This document shows, piece by piece, positions 45,841-57,603 of a DNA stretch of 64,000 nt. Made by a program: the position numbers and the translations under genes. Source of the stretch: Bugula neritina (Eukaryota > Bryozoa > Gymnolaemata > Cheilostomatida > Bugulidae); the NCBI GenBank assembly GCA_964035545.1, contig OZ037765.1, forward strand, positions 33,293,004 to 33,357,003. Direction: 5' to 3'. Every line of letters begins with the position of its first letter. The stretch's first letter is position 1. The notes below the pieces were generated by a model, which saw only the letters and a list, made by a program, of their open reading frames with translations, ran no database searches and had not been told where the DNA came from.

Positions 45841-48800
45841 CTACTGTTGGAGTGGCATGTTGATGCACTGTCTGTGTGGAGGTCGGAGGGCGTGACCCAG
45901 GTTGTACGACCCGTTATTGTAGACCTGCGAGTAGAAGAAGGCGGGGTCTCTGGGATTGTGGTAGAGAGGGGGAGACAACTGCCCGTTGTGTACGTACATA
46001 TGGTGATCTGCCGTGTTATGGTAGCCATTCTGGTAGTGAGTCGACTCGTGGGACGGCCAGGAGGGCATGGTGATGGAGGAGACGGGAGGCAGTCTGCCCA
46101 TCGGGTTGACCGGCACGGCTGGTACAGAGGTGTTTGAGGAGGGAGAGGGTAGAGAGCTGGTGGGAGACAGGTGGTAGCTGGCCTGCCGAGCCAACATTAT
46201 CTGTGAATTGTAGGAGGAAGTTGTGATTTTGGGATGAATTTGGTGATGCGTGTAGAGAGTGTTCTGTTCGTGCATATAGTTCTGAGTGGTAGGGTTAACG
46301 TGAGGTAATGTATTGGGGGAATGGAGGAGTTTAGCGTTGCCAGGGTACTCTGGGGGAGGGCCCTGCGGGTGGCCGTAAGAGTGGTAGTCAGGCTCCACAT
46401 ACATGGGGTCCATGTTACCTGTCATACTGTCATACACAGTGTTGGCCGCTGACGGCAACACATGATGTACAGGTCTCTGCTGGTGCGAGGGCACCTGTTG
46501 ATGGGAAGGCACCTGCTGATGAGAGGGCACCTGTTGATGAGAGGGCACCTGTTGATGGGAGGGCACCTGTTGATGAGACGGCACCTGTTGATGGGAAGGC
46601 ACCTGCTGATGAGTAGAAGTTCGTGTTGGATTATTCTGCTGCTCGTTTTGCTGCCGCTTTTCAAGCTCCGCTTCGTACTCCACATGGAGAATGGCGTTGG
46701 TGATGTCAGCTGGCAGCTCATCTTTCAGATTATCCAGGAGCTCCTGACCGTCTGCACTATTAAACAGCATGTCAGCTTCTGCCTCCGTCAAATCTAAGCC
46801 TTCGCCTGGTTTCTCACCATCTGCAAAGTCAGCCAATCAGCATTCATGTACAAAAATATTAGCACCTCCCGTAAAACACTTAGTTTAGTAAAAAGCATGA
46901 AGTAATGGCCCCACAAACCATTAAACACCAGTTTCGGGCATAAGTACAGCCAGCTGAGATCAACAAATCTCATTTTACAGTTTCAATTTATATTGGATCA
47001 ACATTAATAGAAAGATGCCCAGAATTTAATATTTCTGTCTTCATGCATTGAATATATGTTCAGCTGCCCTCTCCCCCTACTCTGATACAACACATCCGTA
47101 TACTGGGTATACTGTATACACACTGAGTGGCATACTATATACACACTGAGTGGTATACTATATACTCACTGAGTGGTATACTATATACTCACTGAGTGGC
47201 ATACTATATACTCACTGAGTGGTATACTGTATACGCACTGAGTGGCATACTATATACTCACTAAGTGGCATACTGTATACACACTGAGTGCTCTCTAACT
47301 GGTACAAAGCTGCTGAAAGACATATACACAACATGGCTGCCCGAACCTGAGAACAAGTTGAATCCCTCCTCCAGCACCTCATTGATCTCGCTGTCGTTGA
47401 GCAAGCCGTTTCCATCCTGGCCAATGGGCAGCTTGCTAAGCGGCGAGAAGATGTTTTCGCTGTCACTCTCCACGTCAGCAGTTTCTAGATGCAGTGAAGG
47501 CGAGGTTGTTGAGTCAGCGGCAGCAGCGGGAGATGACTCATCAGGGATCAGATCTGAGGTTGAGTGGGAGGAAGCACAAAGAGTATTAGCTGCAAAGTAG
47601 AACATGTTGTCAGGACACAACTAGAGTTGTCTTCTCACAGCACCTGATAACCGCTACTACTGCTAGTACTAGTACTACTACCAGTACTACTACTACTATT
47701 GCTACTAGTACCGCTACTTCTACTATTACTGCTACCACTACTACTGCTACTACTATTACTGCAACCACTACTACTAGTACTACTACTACTACCACTACTA
47801 CTACTACTACTACTACTAGTACTACTGCTACTAACTACTACTACTACTACTACTAGTACTGCTACTACTACTACTACTACCAGTATCACTACTACTACTA
47901 CTACTACTACTGCTACTTCTACTATTACTGCAACTACTATTACTGCAACTACTACTACTACTACTACTACCAGTATCACTACTACTACTACTACCACTAC
48001 TACTACTACTACCAGTACTACTACTACTACTACTACTACTACTAGTACTACTAATACTACTATTACTACTGCTAGTACTACTACTGCTACCACTACTACT
48101 ACTACTACCAGTATCACTACTACTACTAGTACTACTACTGCTAGTACTACTACTACTACTAGTACTACTACTACTGCTACTACTGCTACTACTACTAGTA
48201 CTACTGCTACTACTAGTACTGCTACTACTGCTACTACTACTAGTACCACTACTACTACTACTGCTACTACTGCTAGTACTACTGCTACTACTACTACTGC
48301 TACTACTGCTACTACTACTAGTACTACTGCTACTAACTACTACTATTACTGCAACTACTACTACTGCTACTACTACTAGTACTACCACTACTAGTACTAC
48401 TGCTACTAGTACCACTACTACTACTGCTACTAACTACAATCAGTAGGGGTGTGTCAGCATACCAGATTCTGTGAGTGGCTTCGAAAGTTTGGAATTCTTT
48501 TTCCTTTTCTTTGACCGACGACTAGCAAAAGGTTTAGATTTCTTCTTTTTCTTTCTGAGATTCACATCCTGTTCCAAGTCAAACGGGTCAACCTGGAGAG
48601 AGAGGCTTTAGGTGAACACAGAGTAGAGCACGTACATAGTACATATAACAATACACAGCATGCTAATTCACAGCTGGTGAGGGTGAAATCATGTTTATGT
48701 GAAATAAATTGGCTTTCTTATAAATGCTGTTACATTACTGGCTGCATGACAGAATCCTATTCCAACAATTGTCAACAAATACAGATATTCAGGGAGTTAC

Positions 48801-51800
48801 CATCTCTTTGAACTTGAACTTCTCCAACAACATTGTATATTCGTTTGAAAGAAATGAAAAAGAAAAGTTTAACTTGGAATTATTGCAATAAATCTATAGA
48901 ATCAGGAAACTGGAGATAGAAAGAGCTGAAACACTGAACAGACTGCAGAGTAAGATATATCCTCATCCCATAACCACATACACACACGGAGCAGCAAGTG
49001 GTTAGTGTTGGCATAATATAACAGTAGTCAGTGATTCAAGTCCTATGCCACATCAGAATAAGTCCTATAGAGATGCACACTAAATATGACGTGAAGAACA
49101 AGACACAGAATGAAATGTTACCGCGGGCAGCCGATGACGCTGGCAGAGAGGTTGTCCTTGACCCAGGTCAATGGCTGGCAGACCACACACCTTGGTTTCA
49201 CCGGGAACAGCTGCAGTGGTGTGACTGCAGGTACTAAACAGTTTCTGATCAGCACTGCAGGTGATGTCTGAGGTGCAACAGTCAAGGGAACACAACTCAT
49301 TCAACACAACACGATGTTCTTACTACATGAGTAGATAATTCCTTGAGGTATGTTGTAAAAATAGCAATGCAAGAGGAAGTTTAATATTTCTAAAACCAAT
49401 AAGGGTAAAGTTTATTTCCTAAAATGGAGTTAATTTTGTAGCCATTACAAAATCAATTCAATTTCCAATACCAACACACATGGTGTGAACTTTGTAGGAA
49501 AGGTGAGTCATTATGTCAAGGGCAGGTGTGAAACATTACACATTGTGTGTCACACTACAATTATGTGGCAGCATATATACAGCTGGCAGCATGTATACAG
49601 CTGGCAGTGTCACTGAGAGAGTTATTTGACTTCTAATAATAAATGTCTAAAACTCTCAACACGATAAAAATTTCAACAAAATTTTAAGAGATGTGACAAA
49701 AATAATCACCATCTGAGTTCTTATCAAATTGAATTGACCCCCTGGTCTGCTATTACAACATGTAACAGCCCACTCTAGCGATGCAGAAAGAGTTCAACCT
49801 ACAGGCTGAACAGTCAAGTTCTCAGTCTACATTGCTAACAGTCAAGTTCTCAGTCTACATTGCTAAGCAACTAACTACGACATGAAAGTATTTCCTGTGA
49901 AGTGTAAAGGATACGGTGCAGACACATGTTGGAGAGAGGTAGCGGAGGGAGACTACAATCCTCGTTTGCACACTGCTTCCTGTTTTCTAGCACAGAGCTC
50001 TCAGTCTTCGTTCTGCAATCAAAGACACAGCCTTATGCTTGGCATGTCACGTTAAGACAAAGTGACAACAAAATTGAATTCCGTGCAGCATTGATAGCAT
50101 TGTGTACTGTGTAGAGAAACCCACTGTATAATACAGTGCTACCTTAGTACCAAGAATAACTGGAGGGGAAACACCAGCATGTCTATGAACCCGGAGCTGG
50201 TAATACTTGGATAGCCACAAATGTGAACTCCTACTGACCTAATAGGGATACTTTTTGCTGAGTTATAATAAACAGAGCAAAAGTTATGAGAAGCTATCAA
50301 GAGCTCAAGACTACTGGACGAGTATAAAACATTCAAAAGGAGATGAGTTGTTTGACCAGCTGTGAATATGACAAGCTACTACAGCTACTACTATTCTCTC
50401 TCTGTCTCTCCTCTCTGGAGAGACAGAGAGGAGAGAGAGAACAAGGGAGAGCTACAGTACCCTGAGGAAATCTTTGAGTAGGCGGAGTTTGATTTGCGGA
50501 TCTTGTGTAAGAGAGAGGCAGCGGAGGCGGGATTGTCCTTGGCAGTTTCCGTGAGATTAGCCGTAAGAATTCGTCTGTATTTGAGCAATTCATCGTTTAA
50601 CAATAGAGTGTGACGTATTCGGAGGCAAGAGCTTTTGATGTTGAATAATCCATTTTCATGGTTTTCGGAACTAAAAGAGTAAAACATGCAGAAATAATTC
50701 AGAGAACTCGACTTCAACAAAATATGCCAAATTATAACACTGTGACTTACAAAGTACGACAACATTTGATTACAACATTTTATTACTAGTAGTTTCATGT
50801 GTACTTTTCATCATCAGACAACAAATAGAAAGTCAATGACAGAACAAAGTACTAAAGCTGCACATAATCAAACACAAGACATACATTTGAACTACAAATG
50901 ACTCAGCAAATGGTTGTAAAAACTAATAAAAAACCATAAAATGCAGTAATATGACTAGATTATAAAACATGGCTATACTATAGTATATGGCTATAGAGTA
51001 TACAAGTGGAAAGGCAGAGTGAAACGACACGCTAACTCTCAAGTACATACACAGCGCACAGGCTGGCTTCACACTTTGAATTTCTGCCAACTGACGTGCA
51101 GCTAAGAAGTAAAGTACTCTAACTTTGGGACCTAAAGAAGCTAAAAAGTAAAGTACTATAGTTTTAGGACGTAATGAAGCACCAGCTAGTCACTAGTGCA
51201 CCTGGGTACAAGGTATGTACTAACACATCCTACATGTTACACAACACTCTCAAGTCTGTACAAACCTACCACAATGCTAAACCAACATTTCGTCATTACA
51301 TGAAACTATTTACAGACTCTATTACTGCACACAGGAGTTCTAGCCATCAAGGTCAAGGTAAAACAGGTGCATACGTACTCTGATAGGTCTGAGTTGAGAT
51401 CACTAGAGTAGTTGCGGCCAGGCTGAGGTGAGAGGGGATTATATCCTCCCCCACTGCAGCTGTACGAGTGTAACCGGGCTGAGGTGAAGGTCTCGTCGTC
51501 ACTGTTATCTATCACAGTAGTGAGCAACTCTGACTCTGCCAGTCTGACGGCAGCGTAGTGGCTGTACGTCTTGTAACCGGCAGCAGTGAAGCTCGCCTTG
51601 GCCTGTTCGTCTGTCAGCAGCCCCAGGTGCTTCTTCCTGAGTATAGACAAAGATCTGCGGGTGGGTCTCCTGGCCCTTTTGGGGTGCGGGGCGCTGGCCC
51701 CCTGCTTAGGAGACGTCTTGCTCGTTGGTTTAGCGAGCGACTCGGCCGACGTCAAGTCATTGTTCTTGTGATTGTCGAGAGACAACTTGCCTGCCAGCTC

Positions 51801-53188
51801 GGGGAAGAGTTTAGAGGCGCTGAAATAGTCGCCTTGTTTAGTCAGGTCAGAGAAGCAGCCGTTGGGAGGTCTACAGCCGGACAAAGCAGACATCTTACCA
51901 GCGTCTGGCAAGGTCACGGGTTCAGCCTTCTTTCTACGCTCTTTCTTGGGAATGATGCCCATGGCCTGCATGTGGGTATTGCAGTACCTGCAATGATACA
52001 GAGAATACTATATACTATACAACTGGTGCTACTCAACCTTTTCTAGGATAAATAAGTGTTGTCCAAACCCCACCACCACTAAAAGGACATTTCTCTATAA
52101 CCAAAGTACTACTTGTTATGACTGTGAGTAGATGGCACCAGTTATTAGCGTACTAATCAACCAGGACAACTGTGTGATGTCATGTAATCTACACTGTACT
52201 TGTATCACAATCAATTATGTTACATAAAATAGCACTGATGTGTGACAAGACCATTAGCAAAATGTGAAATGAATAGCAATTATAAGGATAGATGGTTGGA
52301 AAGCACAGGACCATTACTATTGGCATAGTAGAGTAGCTGATGAAATGCTAAAAGGGTGCCCAGTTGAGGAGAACAAACTTAGAATGTTGGTTTGGAGCAT
52401 CACTGAATCCCCGTTCTTACCAACAAAAAGAGGTTGAGTGAAAAGTGAATTGAAACAAGGTACAGGTAAGGGTGTATAGGTAACTAGTGTACAGGTAAGA
52501 GTGTACAGGTAATGGTGTACAGGTGAGAGTGTACAGGTAAGGGTGTTCAGGTAAGGGTGTACAGGTAAGAGTATACAGGAACTAGTGTACAGGTAAGAGT
52601 GTACAGGCAAGGGTGTACAGGTAAGGGTGTACAGGTAAGGGTGTACAGGTGAGAGTGTACAGGTGAGAGTATACATGTAAGGGTGTACAGGTAAGGGTGT
52701 ACAGGTAAGGGTGTACAGGTAAGGGTGTGCAGGTAAGGGTGTACAGGTACGAGTGTACAGGTAAGGGTGTACAGGTAAGGGTGTACAGGTAAGGGTGTAC
52801 AGGTAAGGGTGTACAGGTAAGGGTGTACAGGTAAGGGTGTACAGGTAAGGGTGTACAGGTAAGGGTGTACAGGTACGAGTGTACAAGTAAGGGTGTACAG
52901 GTAAGGGTGTACAGGTAAGAGTTTACAGTTAACTAATGCTGCCGATGCTGCCAAGGAACAAGAAGATACTCACTCTCTGTTTTCTGTCTGTGGAATTGCA
53001 CTGGAGCATTTTGAGCCGCTTTGCTTCACGACGAACCTGCACTGTTTGAAAGGTGCGGACGTGTCCTCGAGGATGTGTCGGACGCAGAACGCGTAGCCGT
53101 TGAGTCGTCTCAGATTACAGAGCTTGCCGCTGAAGGAGCATAGAGGTGTGTTGTTTGCCGTGTAGTGAACATTGCTCCCTTCATACAT
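45841..53188 (-). CDS. INO80D: INO80 complex subunit D
   Basis: A metazoan accessory subunit of the INO80 ATP-dependent chromatin remodeller in the nucleus. Eight coding exons on the minus strand: 53188-52974, 51987-51379, 50670-50461, 50012-49879, 49267-49122, 48592-48463, 47589-47347 and 46820-45841, with phases matching throughout (about 888 residues). The start MYEGSNVHY and the first C3Hc3H-type zinc module (LCSFSGKLCNLRRLNGYAFC, then EYCNTHMQAMG) match INO80D rather than the related KANSL2. The second module spans exons 4-5 (QCANEDC, MCLHRIL, PLCQRH), followed by a Lys/Arg-rich exon, an acidic region (SDSEN, LLNDSEINEVLEEGF) and a Pro/Ser/His-rich tail ending INMPLQQ. The last exon has an eight-unit SHQQVP repeat. 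The ATG is preceded by a likely acceptor at 53209-53210 and a tiny upstream frame (MFPL), so a noncoding first exon lies further right. Confidence 0.92.
46475..46616 (-). repeat. 18-bp coding minisatellite (SHQQVP)n in INO80D
   Basis: Eight tandem 18-bp units in the last INO80D exon encode HQQVPS repeats, ending in HQQRPVHH. Synonymous differences (CTGTTGATGGGA versus CTGCTGATGAGA) show the units are not all freshly copied. Confidence 0.93.
47100..47285 (-). repeat. 23-bp minisatellite in an INO80D intron
   Basis: About eight copies of a 23-bp unit containing ATACTATATACTCACTGAGT, located about 60 bases downstream of the INO80D donor at 47346 (minus strand). Confidence 0.9.
47645..48432. repeat. 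ACT trinucleotide array filling an INO80D intron
   Basis: About 790 bp of (ACT)n with GCT, AGT and CCT interruptions. It occupies almost all of the intron between INO80D exons 6 and 7, starting about 30 bases after the donor and ending about 55 bases before the acceptor. Homopolymeric Thr, Leu, Val or Ser frames through it on both strands are artefacts. Confidence 0.95.
52455..52927. repeat. 14-bp minisatellite GGTGTACAGGTAAG
   Basis: About 33 copies of GGTGTACAGGTAAG with variants (GAGTGTACAGG, GTATACAGG), in INO80D intron 1, starting about 45 bases downstream of the donor. On the plus strand every unit contains TACAG|GTAAG, which resembles an acceptor abutting a donor, but the host gene reads the other strand. 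The long frames through it are period-14 artefacts. Confidence 0.94.
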
Positions 53189-53229
53189 GGTCAGTTAGAG
53201 TGGGAACATCTGCACGAGTAAACAGGGTG

Positions 53230-54660
53230 ATGAGTTGACATGAGAACAAATGTATATATGATATATAATAATTACTATGCCAATGTTTTATTTATTATAC
53301 TAAAAAAAGTATCATATTAATATTAGTATTAGCAATAAAATTAAATTTATTTGGTGTAACAACTAAGAGTGGCAGTAAAACTAAGGGTAGGACTAAGTCA
53401 AAGTGTAGTACTAATACTAATACCAACACTCACAGTAAGTTCAACAAAAACTTGAAGCTTAAGTCAAACAAGAATTTTAAATCTAAATTTAAATTTATTT
53501 ATTATAGTTAATACAAATTATGTATTTATATTAATATTTAATTTTATAAACTTGAAGATAATCACATCAACTATTCCTACTAGCATTACACTAGCCATAA
53601 AGCTACTCGGCTAGGCATAGCCATAAGTCTATACTCTATAGGAACTGAAAGGCAAACACAACGTGAAGTTCAAATGACAAATTGAAATTTATTAATTAAA
53701 TTTGAATTTCATAATTTCAAGAGCTCAAGTACATGTGGCCTAGAAGGAAATCGACATTGTTACGGAGTGTGTTAATTACAAAAACTATATGAAAGCTGGA
53801 AATTAAAAGCAAAATTGAAATGGCATTAATAACACGTACATTTGAAATAAAATTTTGAAATTGAACTTGAAGTTGTCAAACTGAAAGTGAAACTCAAACT
53901 CAATTACAATAGAAAACTTGTCCAAGTTTAAATAATTTGAACATCTTACCAGCACATCTCTAATCATCATTTTAACAACCTGGTTGTAGCTGAATTATTC
54001 CTGTGAATTTTAAAAATTACCACTTAACTTTTAGGACACTATAGGAATGTTGTTCTTGAAAACTGGAAATCAATATTAGAACGTGATTTTGTTACATTTA
54101 GCATTGAATTTAAGATGGCGCTGAGGTAAATAAAAAGGATATCCTGTTCTGCATAGCCGTGTGAGATTATTTCGGAAACTATTCGTAGAACATCGCAACT
54201 CAAATGGCATCTAAAACAGATAAATAATTTCTTGGATGTAAGAGACCAAACCATGCTTCTCCCTTGTTTTGTTTAGGATTTGACTATTCTCTCCACAAGT
54301 AAGTAGCCCATTTACTTTTACTTTTACTTTTAATTTTAGTATTTCACTTTTCAATAGTTTTAGTTTTGAGATTGAGAATAAGTGATTCAAAGTTGGACCT
54401 CGAATCGAAAGTGAAAGCTGACGATAACATTAACTATTACTGCTGCATCACTAACCATAATTATAATTTTAATAATTATAATAATTATAATATAAATAAC
54501 GAATAATTATAATAATTATAATAATTAATATACAATAATTTATAGTGAATAATTCAATAAATCAAATTTAAGTTATAACTTATACTTATAGTTAAACTTA
54601 TAGTTAATACTAATAGTTATGTTTATAGTTATACTTAATCTTATAGCTATACTTATAGTT
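53230..54660. other. Spacer upstream of INO80D coding start
   Basis: AT-rich DNA with simple strings (TTACTTTTACTTT near 54310, ATAATTATAATAATTATA near 54465, TTATAGTTA near 54600). It should contain the noncoding first exon and promoter of INO80D, possibly near 54000-54250, but nothing in the sequence fixes the position. Confidence 0.4.
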
Positions 54661-54663
54661 ATT

Positions 54664-56930
54664 CATCTCATCTCATCTCATCTCATCTCATCTCATCTAA
54701 TTAATCTCACTCGGAGCGCTTTGGCTCCTTTATCGAGATGCAGTGGTGTATGAACAATTGTTTAGATTATCAGTAGTAAGGAAAAAAACTATTTTGTCTA
54801 CGAGATAAGAATATAGTTAATTATGCTTCGATTCAAAGCTCAATAGCTAGCTACTGCCAGGAGAGAAAGAAAAAAAAAGAAAGAGAAAAAAAAAAAAAAA
54901 AAAAAAGTAAATAAATAAATAGATATACACAGCTTTAGATGATATAAAGCTGAGTCGGTGTTAAGTGCTTATAATCAGTTTGGCAAAGCAGCTAGAATCA
55001 TTTGAAAAGTTTATGGATGCGATGTTTATATGAATGTTTGGCAGTTTTGGTATTGATATTGCCCTTAATAGCACCATGTCTGGTATTGTGAGACTCTGCA
55101 AAATGAAGGGAGAACCGGTCTTGGTCTATAGCGGCACTACCAGAAAGCATACGAAAGTACATTTTTTGGTCTGCATTGTCACGTCTTTGTGCAAGGCTAT
55201 CCCAATTAGAATTTGTCATGAGCTCAGTTATATGATTTCGTTTTCTCTTACAGAATGTCCACCTGAAGGCTTTTCTATTTATACCTTCTATGATGTTGAT
55301 GTTTTTCAATTTAAATGGAGACCAGGTGTGGGTCGCAAATTCTAGTATAGGGCGACAGACTGTTTTATAAGCTATGGCTCTGGTTTTACTTTTAGCCTTT
55401 TTTAGACAGCGCATCAGCATGTGTAATAATTTATTAGCTTTTGAGCAAATGTTTATTATATGTTGATCGAATGACAGTTTATTATCAATCGTGACACCAA
55501 GGTATAATACTTTGTCAACACATTGTAAGGGGTCATTATTCATGCTGTATTGAGACACTAGAGGATTTACAGTGGAGCGTTGAATTGTCATATGCTCACA
55601 TTTATTTATATTGAACTTCATCTGAGAACTGTCTGCCCAAGTTATAAGATGGTCTAAGTCATTCTGAAATAAACTAGAATCAGCAGGTGTTGTGATTGGT
55701 TTGTACAACAAGGAATCATCTGCATATAGTTTAAGCTTGCTGTTGGCTACCGCAGAGTGCATGTCATTTATGTACACATTAAATAACAATGGTCCTAATA
55801 CACTGCCTTGGGGCACTCCTGAGGTCACATGTCTAGTGGCCGATTTGACGTTGTTGACACAGACTGAAAGAAGACGGTTCTGAAGCCATGAAAAAATCCA
55901 TTTGACAGTTTTATCAGCTATTCCAATATTTAGCAGTTTAACCTGTAGTTTATGGTGCGACACAACGTCAAAGGCCTTTGAAAAATCCAAGACAGCGAGA
56001 TCAACCGGTATCATTTCGTCAAAAAAATCTATAAATTCACTCACTGTATTCAACAACTGAGTATCGCAGCCATGATTTGTCCTGAAACCATGTTGGTGTG
56101 GGTAAAACAGGTCATTTGATTCGAGGAAACAGTTGATATTATGTGATACGATATGCTCGAAGATTTTGGATATGATAGAAGTGAGTGATATTGGCCTGTA
56201 ATTCAGCGGGTCTGTACGACTTCCTTTCTTGAAGATCGGTACAATGTTTGCTGTTTTCCAGTCTTGTGGTGTCTGAGATGTATCGTAAAAGTACTGAAAA
56301 ACTTTTGTTAGGGGCTCATATATATAATGTGCAAGATATTTTAGAAGTGCAGGAGAAAGCTCATCTGGGCCAGCACCTTTTCGTGGATCGAGTTTGGTGA
56401 GCTGTGTTAGGACTCCCCGAGGATCAAATTGTATAGGAGATGATATAGTTTGAGGTGGAATGCAGGGAGGGATATTACCATCATCAATAGAAAACACAGA
56501 AGCAAAGGAGTCCGCAAAAGATTCAGCTATAGCAGTATTGTTGTTAGGGGGGATGTTGTCTAGTTGGCGTACAGTATTTGAGCTGCCCTTTTTACTTGCT
56601 ATGAACCGATAAAAAGGTTTTGAATCACCCTGCTCTAATGTATTGCATATGTGTTTGTTTATATAATTATTATAGTCCCTGTTACACAATTTCTTGCAGT
56701 ACCGGGACTGGGTGGCATGTTTTAAAATGTTGTGCGGGGTGCGATCGTTAAGGCAAGCTAGGTGGAGGTGTTTTCTTTTTCTGATCTCACTTTTAGTTTC
56801 TTGGGATATCCAGAGTTTTGATTTTTTCTTTCTAAATTTGTATGGGATATTGGAATGGGCTACCTGAAGTATTCCAGATTTGAGATTATTGGTTATACTT
56901 ATTATAAAATTAAAATACTGTTAAGTTTAA
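54664..56930 (-). mobile_element. 5'-truncated LINE (CR1/Jockey-like non-LTR retrotransposon)
   Basis: A minus-strand insertion with the reverse-transcriptase frame (next entry), a 3' UTR carrying an A/T-rich stretch (54870-54905), and a pentanucleotide tail (ATGAG)n seen on the plus strand as TCATC repeats at 54664-54699. A short tandem-repeat tail, not poly(A), is a trait of CR1/L2-type elements. The endonuclease region is missing: the frame hits a stop at about 56930, where AT-rich flanking sequence starts, so the copy is 5'-truncated. Both flanks are the same TTATAGTTAAAC-type simple repeat, which hides any target-site duplication. Confidence 0.85.
54998..56928 (-). CDS. Reverse transcriptase ORF of the LINE, N-terminally truncated
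   Basis: An uninterrupted frame of about 640 codons on the minus strand, with no frameshift or stop. Motifs in order: FKKGSRTDPLNYRPISLTS, HQHGFRTNHGCDTQL, AVLDFSKAFDVVSHHKL, SGVPQGSVLGPLLFNVYIND, the catalytic LYADDSLLY, and YLGVTID. After the polymerase come the thumb and the conserved C-terminal region (RPILEFATHTWSP and QRRDNADQKMYFRML). This arrangement belongs to the CR1/Jockey group of non-LTR reverse transcriptases. There is no ATG at the 5' end of the frame, and no apurinic endonuclease domain remains. The intact frame suggests a fairly recent insertion. Confidence 0.9.
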
Positions 56931-57603
56931 CTTAAAGTTAAACTATAACTATTACTCCAACTATAAGTTATTTGCAGTTTGAATTCGAATTATTCATAAT
57001 TAATAATTAATAAATTATATAATTAAATATAATTTAAATTAAAATTATAATATTAATATTATTGTTATTATTAATAATAAATATTAATGATAGTTATGAT
57101 TATGATGATGGTTATTATTATTAGGATAATCGTAATGAACAATCACAATGGTTATTACTATTATTATTATAATCCTAATGAAATCACCATTATTAATATT
57201 ATCATTATGAATATAATGTCGACTACCAATATCATTAAATTTAGTATTACTATTATGCCTAATGTTTATATTATGATTCTGAATATCATTATAATATCAT
57301 TTAACAGTTTAATAAAAGTTTAGCAGGATTTACATCAGTTTTCGTGAAAGCTAGGACACGTCTGTGAAATTTAAGTGACTGTTGCTCTAAATTCAACCAT
57401 CACCATGCGTATATCTTGTGGTTAGGATTGTATATATTGTGGTTATGATTGTATATTATGTTGTTAGGATTGTGTATCTCGTGCAAAGCACAAACAAAGT
57501 GTTTTAATTCAGCTAAGTTATGTATATTGGAAGAGCTTAAAGCTAACAAGTATTTTAGATTAAAAGTTTGTAGTACCTGTATGTTGTAGAGCCGTTCTCT
57601 AAC
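56931..57603 (+). promoter_or_regulatory. Spacer and upstream region of PFDN4
   Basis: AT-rich (ATTATTATTATAAT-type) sequence up to about 57300, then about 300 bp of more complex DNA before the PFDN4 ATG, including a doubled GTTAGGATTGTATAT string (57421-57475). No core promoter motif is convincing. Confidence 0.35.

Noticed and set aside
47635-48415. Long Val/Leu/Ser/Thr open frames on both strands
   Set aside because: All are readings of an (ACT)n array inside an INO80D intron.
52317-52954. Long TCTPLPVHPY-type open frames
   Set aside because: A period-14 repeat stays open in every frame when 42 nt encodes 14 residues; the sequence lies in INO80D intron 1.
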